From Simkania sp. (GTDB lineage Bacteria; Chlamydiota; Chlamydiia; Chlamydiales; Simkaniaceae): DNA of 6,188 nt. The stretch is from the NCBI GenBank assembly GCA_028279205.1, contig JANQSR010000139.1, positions 1 to 6,188 of the forward strand, read 5' to 3'. Shown in pieces: positions 1 to 6,047 of the stretch. Position 1 is the stretch's first letter. Each line of letters starts with the position of its first letter. A program made the translations under genes and the position numbers. Under the pieces are notes generated by a model. The model searched no databases. It saw nothing but the letters and a program-made list of their open reading frames with translations, and was not told where the DNA came from.

Positions 1-1500
1 CCTTTAAGTTGCACTCTTTCAGATAGAGCACAAAAAACAGATCTTCTTTTTCAAAAAAGCATAAACAGGGAAGATGAGTGGTTATTTGTAGATGCGTCTC
101 TGCTCGATTGCTCCTCTGTTGCTTCTGATTTCGAGGCGGTTTATTCGAACTTTATTAATATTGCTTTAGTAGCTGAGTCTCGACGAACGCATAACTTTGC
201 GCCTGTTAGTCTCTTATTAGGGTTTTCGATTATATCTTATTATCTCGCGGTCTCTCAACATTCTACTTCTTTTGAAAAGGCAGCCAAGGTTAATGACCGC
301 TATGGTGTGGAGTCTTCCCTTCTTCTTTGGGCGCGAAGTACCCTTCGATTGGTCAGTGCAACGCTTGTTCAGGTCCCTATGGGTATTATCCAGGGGATCG
401 CTAAGGCGATAGGTTCTAAAGCGACTTGGTTATCCACTTTGGTCTTGGTTTTGAAAGATATTGTTGCATTCGCAGCTATACTTTGTGGCTTATTACAAAT
501 TGTAAGTTCAGGAATGAAGATGATAGAGAGCAGGCAGTTTGTTGATGATTTAGAAAAAGCGATGGCAAATTGCGATAAGAGAAAAAGGCTTGCATCTGGG
601 CTCTCTTTCCTTTTGAATCAGGTCGATTTGACTGACAAAGAGCGAGATAGGATCAAGAGCACTATTGAAGAGGATGGAGAGGTTGAGATAGTCAAAATCG
701 AAGAAGGGGATGAAAAATTTCTAACCATGGTCGATAAAAACTATATCGAAAAAGCGGTTTGCAAGGTGGGTGAAAAGAAGGAAATCGTTGAGCAGCACCT
801 AAAGCGGGCATTTATTCTTGAAAGAAAGCGAAAAATCAACGCATTCGAAAGAGTAGCGGGCACCGATGCCCTAAAGCTAATTTTCGAAGAACTCAACAAC
901 CCTTCAGAGAGGAGATTGTGCACCCGCTTGTTTGATGAGGAGGATAACCTTTCGGTTTCTGAAAGAGCCCACTCTTTGATCGATCAAGTCAGAAAAAGTG
1001 TGTGCCTTCGAATGAATTTCGATTTCCTGACGATCCTTACTAGTGTTATGGGAATTGTTGCTCTCTGCTTGAGTTTAGTTGGGAGTGGAGGTATACTGGC
1101 CATTGTGATTCTTGTGATGTTCACGGCGAGTTCGATCCTGTCAATTGTGCTTGACGGTTACACTCTGTTCCGAGACTATAAAGAAAAAAAAGTAGGCGCT
1201 AGAGATGTCGGTATGTTTGTCGCTTTTTCCCTTTTTACAGTCGTTTCTGGAATTTTAGGGATTTTCCTGGGCGGAACCCTCGCCCCTTTGATCATTTCAT
1301 GTGTTCTCGCTTCCTCGGGCGGACTTTACGTTCTTTATCACTACTTTGGGTCTTCTCACGGTAGAGTGCGCAAAGAGAAAGCAAATGAGGGTAAAATATC
1401 TAGGGTATCAAAAGAAGCGCTCGGTCATCTTCCCGCGAAAGGGATAGGAAGAAAGAAGAGAAAGGGGCAAGACTCATTCAAGTTTGCACTAGTCATATGA
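1..1500 (+). CDS. Multi-pass membrane protein of unknown family, 5'-truncated by window edge
   Basis: The frame is open from base 1 to the TGA at 1498-1500 (499 codons), so the gene starts upstream of the window. The only start-like codon in the first 306 bases and just after is a GTG at 307, and it has no convincing ribosome site. I see a hydrophobic stretch at visible residues 67-84, another at about 144-170, then a charged soluble section of about 165 residues rich in Lys, Glu and Arg. Two closely paired hydrophobic segments follow, at about 341-359/362-385 and 404-427/428-449, then a basic tail of about 50 residues with a KKRK cluster. I do not recognise a domain or catalytic motif. The paired segments recall the bilobed hydrophobic hairpins of chlamydial inclusion-membrane proteins, but that is shape only. 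It overlaps xerD by 4 bases (ATGA), so co-expression is likely. I am confident it is coding; its function is unknown. Confidence 0.85.
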   Translation, partial: PLSCTLSDRAQKTDLLFQKSINREDEWLFVDASLLDCSSVASDFEAVYSNFINIALVAESRRTHNFAPVSLLLGFSIISYYLAVSQHSTSFEKAAKVNDRYGVESSLLLWARSTLRLVSATLVQVPMGIIQGIAKAIGSKATWLSTLVLVLKDIVAFAAILCGLLQIVSSGMKMIESRQFVDDLEKAMANCDKRKRLASGLSFLLNQVDLTDKERDRIKSTIEEDGEVEIVKIEEGDEKFLTMVDKNYIEKAVCKVGEKKEIVEQHLKRAFILERKRKINAFERVAGTDALKLIFEELNNPSERRLCTRLFDEEDNLSVSERAHSLIDQVRKSVCLRMNFDFLTILTSVMGIVALCLSLVGSGGILAIVILVMFTASSILSIVLDGYTLFRDYKEKKVGARDVGMFVAFSLFTVVSGILGIFLGGTLAPLIISCVLASSGGLYVLYHYFGSSHGRVRKEKANEGKISRVSKEALGHLPAKGIGRKKRKGQDSFKFALVI

Positions 1501-2360
1501 GCCCCCTGGATGATTTCTTTGTTTTTGTCTACTCTGAGAAAGGGCTCTCCCGCTCTACAGTCAAGGCCTATGAGCGGGACATCCGTTTTTTTCGATCATT
1601 TATTCAGCCAAAATGTCTCCTTTTTGCTCAAGCAGAGGATCTCATCTCATTTCTCGAAAGCAGAAAGGGAAAAGGGCTCTCCTCAAGTACAATCTATCGC
1701 AATCTCATCTCGCTTAAAACCTTTTTTCGCTTTTTAAAGCAGGAAAATTTTATCAAGACCGATCCAGCTCTTTTGATTGACTCTCCCAAATTGAGCCAAC
1801 TGATGCCAGAAATCATGACAGAGGAAGAGATAGCGAGATTGATTGAGCAAACAGGGTATAAGGGTGAGATAGGGTTGCGTGATCGAGCTATTTTTGAGAT
1901 GCTTTATGCAAGCGGGATTAGAGTCTCTGAGCTTTGCTCGCTTGATGTGAGTGATGTTGATGATCAAACGGTTCGGGTTAAGGGAAAAGGGGGCAAGGAG
2001 CGTCTGGTTCCCATTGCTAGAAGGGCAATTCAAGCACTCGATAACTATTTGATCTGCCGAAAAGAGGAGAGCGCGACCAAAAGGGTGCCCCTTTTTGTGA
2101 CAAGAAGGGGAAGGCGGATCGGTAGAACCCAGATTTGGGCGAGCATCAAACAGTGCGCAAGGCGTGCAAATATCAAGAAAAATATCTACCCCCACACGCT
2201 GCGCCACTCATTTGCCACCCATCTCCTTGATCATGGAGCTGATCTGCGGGTGATTCAAGAGCTTCTAGGTCATGCGGATATTTCAACAACAGATCGGTAC
2301 ACTCACCTATCGCAAAAACGGCTCCACCAAGCCTTTGATCAGTTTCACCCCAGGCCTTAA
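1497..2360 (+). CDS. xerD: Site-specific tyrosine recombinase XerD
   Basis: This is a cytosolic DNA recombinase that, in characterised systems, works with XerC at dif sites to resolve chromosome dimers. Residues 1-85 form the N-terminal SAM-like core-binding domain, with a typical EKGLSRSTVKAY segment. Residues 105-285 form the catalytic domain. All catalytic residues are visible: R142 (GIRVSEL), K164 (in the GKGGKER beta-hairpin), H233 and R236 (HTLRHSF), H259 (LLGHADIS) and the nucleophile Y268 (DRYTHL). The length of 287 residues is usual for the family. The C-terminal FHPRP ending resembles the HHPRA ending of E. coli XerD, so I favour XerD over XerC, though this distinction is less certain than the family. 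The ATG lies in the ATGA overlap with the upstream membrane protein. No Shine-Dalgarno is close to it, which suggests translational coupling. The gene looks intact and housekeeping; nothing nearby suggests a mobile-element integrase. Confidence 0.92.
   Translation: MSPLDDFFVFVYSEKGLSRSTVKAYERDIRFFRSFIQPKCLLFAQAEDLISFLESRKGKGLSSSTIYRNLISLKTFFRFLKQENFIKTDPALLIDSPKLSQLMPEIMTEEEIARLIEQTGYKGEIGLRDRAIFEMLYASGIRVSELCSLDVSDVDDQTVRVKGKGGKERLVPIARRAIQALDNYLICRKEESATKRVPLFVTRRGRRIGRTQIWASIKQCARRANIKKNIYPHTLRHSFATHLLDHGADLRVIQELLGHADISTTDRYTHLSQKRLHQAFDQFHPRP
2314..2333 (-). terminator. Weak candidate intrinsic terminator for trehalase
   Basis: On the minus strand, about 30 bases beyond the trehalase stop, there is a GGCT-TGGTGG-AGCC hairpin (2333-2320) followed by G and five Ts (2318-2314). 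The stem is only 4 pairs and the element lies inside the xerD coding sequence, so it could be chance. It is the only hairpin-plus-T structure I noticed downstream of this gene. Confidence 0.25.
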
Positions 2361-2363
2361 GCT

Positions 2364-3872
2364 TCATAGAGAGTCGCATTTCTGAAGTCTGCTCAGAGCC
2401 AAGGCGACACCATTTGTCCATCCAAACCCTTCCTGTGGGTGGTACTCTCCTCGGGTTGCTGGTGAAAAGCAGTGGTGCACATTGTATTTTTCAAGCATTT
2501 TACCTGTTTGATTGAACATGTTGGTATTAAGGCGAAGCCAACGCTCGGTAGCCTCCTTTGCAAGAGAATTTTCACCATAGTTTAAGAGAGAAGAGATCGT
2601 AATCCACTGGAGAGGAGCCCAACCGTTGGGGTGATCCCATTGATGCTCTCCTTCATAAAGGGAAGTTGTAAACCCTCCTTCAAAGAGGAACCGTTTCTTT
2701 AAATGTTTGGCCACCGCCTCTGCCTGGTGGGCAAGGGCGATCTGATCAAACAGGGGAAAAGTTCCCGCAAGAGACCAAGTCGAGGTGTGCTTTTGATCTT
2801 TAAAGTTGTAATCGAAATAAAACCTCTTTTGTTGATTCCAAAAGGTGCGCTGTATGGACTCTTTCCTCCTCTGAGCCGCTAAGCTGTAGAGGCGTTCTTT
2901 ATCAAAGGCTTTAAGCCTGCCAGAAAAATCTGCCAGAGTCTTTTCAAGGTGGTAGAGAAGGCAGTTGAGATCGACGGGAACAATGTCTAAAATCTGAACG
3001 GTTTTAAACTCTTTTGGATGAGAAAACCAGCGGGAGCTAAAATCCCACCCCGAAGCACATACTGCGCGTAAAGCGCGAAAAAATTCAACGGGGGCTCCGT
3101 TTTGAGCAAGGCTTTTTTCCCGCCTGTAAGCCTCTGGACGGGGAAAATCAAGTCTGTCATAGTACCGGTTTAGGATTGTTTCGTGATCGATTCTCACCAC
3201 GTGCAAAGAGGTTTTTTGCTCGGGTGAAAGCTGCTCAGCCCCTTGCATCCAAAAAGCGTATTCTGTTTCGAGTTGTGGTGTGAAGCTCAAAACCCAATCC
3301 TCTTCTACATGCCCTAAAAGGAGCTTGAGTAGATGGGAAAAATAGGGGGGTTGAGAACGGGAGGCAAAGTAGATTCTGTTTCCATTTGGAATAAATCCCA
3401 GACGGTTGATCAGAAAAGCAAAGTTGATGACCATATTTTTGACCCGCTTGATCTGACCAGAAGCTAAAAGCCCAAGGGCTACAAAGTAGCTATCCCAATA
3501 GAAGCACTCCCGAAAACGTCCGCCTGGGATGATATGAGGCTCGGGCAGCTCGATAAGTGTGCTGTAGGGGGAGGGGGAGGTCATACGTTGCTCTAGAATA
3601 TTCCACATTTTTCCGATATATTCTTCCATCCCAAGCCCTTTGAAAATCGGATATTTCCTCTCTTCTGGAAAGACGAAATGCTTGGTTATAAATGTTTTAA
3701 GGTTAAAATGGGCTGCTTTTTTTTTCTTATTGTAGAGAGTGATTAACTCTTGGGGGGGGATTAGGGGGTAAGAGTCAGGAAAAAGCTTTGCATCGGAAAA
3801 AAGGGAGCGACTCTGTACCTCTTCAAAAAGGGGACCTGATGTTTGAATGTAGGCTCCTAGTTCCATAAACAT
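2364..3872 (-). CDS. treF: Alpha,alpha-trehalase (GH37), cytosolic TreF-like
   Basis: It hydrolyses trehalose to two glucose molecules. Numbered from the ATG at 3872 (502 residues), both family signatures are present: PGGRFRECFYWDSYF at 116-130 and QWDHPNGWAPLQ at 411-422. By analogy with E. coli TreA (Asp312, Glu496), the acid is D277 in SGWDFSSRW and the base is E461 in LEKYN. FIPNGNR, SRSQPPYF and GFGWTNG blocks also match the family. There is no signal peptide, so I infer a cytosolic enzyme; length and N-terminal FPDS block resemble E. coli TreF. The frame runs back to a TTG at 3947, but those extra 25 residues overlap a promoter and do not look like trehalase. ATG at 3866 is an equally possible start, and neither has a Shine-Dalgarno. 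The glycine-rich loop usual near the C-terminus is altered (ATRGEY). The gene converges on xerD with a 3-base gap and diverges from the sulfatase-fold gene. Confidence 0.94.
   Translation of the reverse strand: MFMELGAYIQTSGPLFEEVQSRSLFSDAKLFPDSYPLIPPQELITLYNKKKKAAHFNLKTFITKHFVFPEERKYPIFKGLGMEEYIGKMWNILEQRMTSPSPYSTLIELPEPHIIPGGRFRECFYWDSYFVALGLLASGQIKRVKNMVINFAFLINRLGFIPNGNRIYFASRSQPPYFSHLLKLLLGHVEEDWVLSFTPQLETEYAFWMQGAEQLSPEQKTSLHVVRIDHETILNRYYDRLDFPRPEAYRREKSLAQNGAPVEFFRALRAVCASGWDFSSRWFSHPKEFKTVQILDIVPVDLNCLLYHLEKTLADFSGRLKAFDKERLYSLAAQRRKESIQRTFWNQQKRFYFDYNFKDQKHTSTWSLAGTFPLFDQIALAHQAEAVAKHLKKRFLFEGGFTTSLYEGEHQWDHPNGWAPLQWITISSLLNYGENSLAKEATERWLRLNTNMFNQTGKMLEKYNVHHCFSPATRGEYHPQEGFGWTNGVALALSRLQKCDSL
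3717..3759 (-). repeat. Two homopolymer tracts (C8 and A9) in the trehalase 5' region
   Basis: On the coding strand, eight Cs (3759-3752, encoding part of I-P-P-Q) are followed 26 bases later by nine As (3725-3717, encoding part of the K-K-K-K run). Both lie in the first third of the trehalase gene. They are directly visible; any role in slippage is inference. Confidence 0.85.
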
Positions 3873-3918
3873 TTTAATATATGAAAAAAGATAAAAGTCA
3901 AAATTTTGAATTGGATAA

Positions 3919-3947
3919 AATATACCGATGATATTTACAATTGACAA
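3919..3947 (-). promoter_or_regulatory. Sigma70-like promoter for trehalase
   Basis: The minus strand reads TTGTCA (3947-3942), a 17-base spacer, then TATATT (3924-3919). Each hexamer matches 5 of 6 consensus bases and the spacing is ideal. Transcription would begin near 3912, giving an AT-rich leader of about 40 bases before the ATG at 3872. This placement is the main argument against the TTG start at 3947. Confidence 0.6.
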
Positions 3948-3969
3948 ACCTCATGCAGATATAGATAAG
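3941..3969 (+). promoter_or_regulatory. Tentative promoter for the sulfatase-fold gene, sharing the -35 region
   Basis: A full-consensus TTGACA lies at 3941-3946 on the plus strand. At 17 bases the -10 would be GATAAG (3964-3969), which is poor and lacks both terminal Ts. Other -10-like strings, TATATT at 3975-3980 and TAAAAT at 4017-4022, have no good -35 at the right distance. A promoter for the downstream gene must lie somewhere in 3940-4060, but this exact one is uncertain. Confidence 0.3.
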
Positions 3970-4060
3970 AAAAATATATTTTAAATCTAATTGAATTAAG
4001 TGTTGGGTCTATTTTTTAAAATAATGAAGAAGTTTCTAAAAGATTTAGAAGGGTTAAGAT

Positions 4061-4064
4061 AGGA
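4061..4064 (+). promoter_or_regulatory. Shine-Dalgarno fixing the GTG start at 4071
   Basis: AGGA sits 6 bases before the GTG at 4071. An in-frame TAA at 4068-4070 immediately precedes that GTG, so no longer start is possible in this frame. Together these settle the start of the sulfatase-fold gene. Confidence 0.65.
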
Positions 4065-4070
4065 TCATAA

Positions 4071-6029
4071 GTGAGAGATTTTCAAAACTTTAAAAAAAAG
4101 AGAGAGAGATCCTCTTTCTTCTCATTTTTTCAAAAGCTGACCTTCAACCCTTATTACTTTATATTGATCCTAATCAGTCTTCTTGGTCTAAATATTCATT
4201 ATTTTTTCGGGTTTAAAAAAGATGTCGGTTTCTCCTCTTTTTTCTTTTTAGTTTATTCCACATTTCAAACTCTTTTAGAAGTTGTTATTCTTGCTTTTTT
4301 GTCCAACTTGATCAGAAATTACCTTCACAAGTTTTTCTACTATCTTTTAATCAGCATTTGTTTCTCTCTTATTCTCCTTCATTATTTCGATTTTTTATTG
4401 ATTCGATTTATGGATTTTTCCATTTTTTTTGGGGTCAATATTATTTTGGAAGAGACATTCGACAACTTTATTGAAATCTTGCACCTGACGGGGATCAGTC
4501 TTGAGTGGTGGGTTCTTGTTGGCTTAACGATCATCTTCTCTTTGCCTTTAATAGCGATCGGTTTCCACTACCTAACCATGAGACTTTTTCAGATAAGACC
4601 ACTTAAAATCTCAAACGCCCACATAGTCAAGACTCTTTTGTGTTTGCCCCTCGGTTTGGTGATTTTTGACCTGACTTTTTCCCCTTTTGTTGAGAGGGAA
4701 TATTTTAAGGTTTATCAACGCTTCCTCCCGTGGAAATCGACCCTTTTTCAACTAAAGCCACATAAGATCAAACTCAAAAAACCTTACAAAGCTCAAACCG
4801 ATGAGGAGCAAGCATTAAAGAGCTTGAGCTCCTTATCCATGAGTGCTCAAAAAAAACCAAATATTTATCTCTTCATTGTGGAGAGTTTGAGAGAAGATTT
4901 CATGACAGAGTCGACGGCTCCTCAAGCGGTTGCATTTCGAGAAGAGAATATTCGTATTGGAAGATCATTTTCCAACGCGAATTGCACACAGCTCTCTTGG
5001 TATTCGATTTTTCACTCTCAGTATCCACTAGCTTGGGCAGATAAAAAAAAGTATTGGAAGTCTGGGAGTCTTCCCCTTCAAGCCATCAAAAAATTGGGGT
5101 ATCGGATCCACGTCTATTCTGCAGCGCAGCTCAAATATTATGGTCTTAAAGAGCTTATCTTTGGCGCAAAAAATAGCTTGGCCGACTCTTATAACCTCTT
5201 CACCCACTATGCCCCCGTCAAGGCAGCGGAAACGGATGCGAAAGCGATCGATAGATTGCTTGAAGATCACGAAGAAAAATGGGCACAAGAGGGGAATCTC
5301 TTTCTTATTTTTCTTGATTCGACACATTTTAACTACAGCTGGCCCAAAGATTATCCGCTCAAATTCACTCCGATTTCTAAAGAGAGAACCAATCTGCGTA
5401 TTTCAAACTCTATCCAAGATATCGAGCTAATCAAGAATCGGTACCGGAATGCTGTTCATTATGTTGATTCCCTCTTCGGAAAAATGATTGCCTGTCTCAA
5501 AGAGAAAGGGCTCTACGAAGACTCTCTGATTGTCTTTACTGGGGATCACGGTGAGGAATTTTTCGAAGAGGGGAGGCTCTTTCACGCCTCACACCTCAGT
5601 CGTATGCAAACAGAACCGCCGATCTACTACAAGTTGGGAAAGAGAAAAGAGCATGAGAGGGTAGAGAGTAAAAATATTGTTTCATCCCATGTCGACATTT
5701 TTCCAACCCTTCTAGAGAGTTTGGTTGGAGAGAAAAAATTCTTTGACCTTTTTGATGGAGAGCCGATTTTCAAGAAGAAAAGATTTCCTTTCGTGGTGAC
5801 GGTCAGACACAACGGAGGGCGCAACCCCTGCGAGTTTTTCATCCATGATGGAAAGAGAAAAATGGTGGCAAAGCTCGGGTCTGCCCATTCAAAAGAGATT
5901 GAGATCATTGCTTTGAAAGACCTAGAAGATCGGGATATTCCAACTAGCGATTTTCAGGAGGTTGATCTTTATATCCGCTCTCACTACGCCGAAGCGATCA
6001 ACCGCCTTTTTTCTGGCATGGAAAATTAG
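4071..6029 (+). CDS. Membrane-anchored sulfatase/alkaline-phosphatase-fold transferase (LtaS/YejM-like)
   Basis: The protein has 652 residues: a basic N-terminus (KKKRER), five hydrophobic helices at about 27-48, 55-78, 88-112, 143-168 and 187-205, then a large domain that should face the periplasm. That five-helix layout matches LTA synthase, YejM/PbgA and related phosphoglycerol or phosphoethanolamine transferases. By family analogy I assign metal ligand E271 (FIVESLRED), nucleophile T306 (NANCTQLSW), substrate-site H419 (LDSTHFNY), and ligands D492 and H493 (FTGDHGEEFFEE), with H505 or H508 nearby. Such enzymes move a phospho-alcohol head group onto envelope lipids or glycans, or sense lipids; which substrate applies here cannot be read from the sequence. 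A preserved Thr nucleophile and the DHGE motif suggest it is catalytically active. The GTG start has an AGGA site. The membrane half is strikingly rich in Phe and AT-rich. It is followed after 18 bases by another gene in the same direction. Confidence 0.88.
   Translation: MRDFQNFKKKRERSSFFSFFQKLTFNPYYFILILISLLGLNIHYFFGFKKDVGFSSFFFLVYSTFQTLLEVVILAFLSNLIRNYLHKFFYYLLISICFSLILLHYFDFLLIRFMDFSIFFGVNIILEETFDNFIEILHLTGISLEWWVLVGLTIIFSLPLIAIGFHYLTMRLFQIRPLKISNAHIVKTLLCLPLGLVIFDLTFSPFVEREYFKVYQRFLPWKSTLFQLKPHKIKLKKPYKAQTDEEQALKSLSSLSMSAQKKPNIYLFIVESLREDFMTESTAPQAVAFREENIRIGRSFSNANCTQLSWYSIFHSQYPLAWADKKKYWKSGSLPLQAIKKLGYRIHVYSAAQLKYYGLKELIFGAKNSLADSYNLFTHYAPVKAAETDAKAIDRLLEDHEEKWAQEGNLFLIFLDSTHFNYSWPKDYPLKFTPISKERTNLRISNSIQDIELIKNRYRNAVHYVDSLFGKMIACLKEKGLYEDSLIVFTGDHGEEFFEEGRLFHASHLSRMQTEPPIYYKLGKRKEHERVESKNIVSSHVDIFPTLLESLVGEKKFFDLFDGEPIFKKKRFPFVVTVRHNGGRNPCEFFIHDGKRKMVAKLGSAHSKEIEIIALKDLEDRDIPTSDFQEVDLYIRSHYAEAINRLFSGMEN
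4092..4109 (+). repeat. A8 followed by (GA)5 at the start of the sulfatase-fold gene
   Basis: Codons about 8-13 of the gene consist of eight As (4092-4099) running straight into five GA repeats (4100-4109), encoding the basic K-K-K-R-E-R stretch. Seen directly; length variation is possible but not shown. Confidence 0.85.
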
Positions 6030-6035
6030 AGGAGG
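6030..6035 (+). promoter_or_regulatory. Consensus Shine-Dalgarno for the last gene
   Basis: AGGAGG begins one base after the TAG of the sulfatase-fold gene. It lies 12 bases before the TTG at 6048, which is longer than ideal. It is the strongest ribosome site in the window and supports a separate downstream gene rather than an extension of the preceding one. Confidence 0.6.
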
Positions 6036-6047
6036 AACATTTTAACT

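Noticed and set aside
1734..2207. Minus-strand 157-codon open frame inside xerD
   Set aside because: It is a shadow of a gene whose catalytic motifs are all in the plus frame, and its translation shows no recognisable domain.
1497..2360. xerD as the integrase of a mobile element with nearby attachment sites
   Set aside because: The protein fits the short housekeeping Xer form, and I found no tRNA gene, direct repeat or dif-like site in the window.
2361..2388. CTTCA...TGAAG inverted repeat after xerD as a shared terminator
   Set aside because: The stem is only 5 pairs with a 16-base loop and there is no T-run on either strand.
2173..2421. Minus-strand 82-codon frame spanning the xerD/trehalase junction
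   Set aside because: It overlaps the ends of two well-supported genes in other frames and has no independent ribosome site or motif.
3952..3954. Minus-strand ATG upstream of trehalase starting an 18-codon leader peptide
   Set aside because: It would lie upstream of the predicted transcript start, has no ribosome site, and its product shows no attenuation-type codon run.
5028..5908. Minus-strand frames and a 96-codon plus frame within the sulfatase-fold domain
   Set aside because: The main frame here carries conserved catalytic residues (T306, H419, D492, H493), so the alternatives are shadows.
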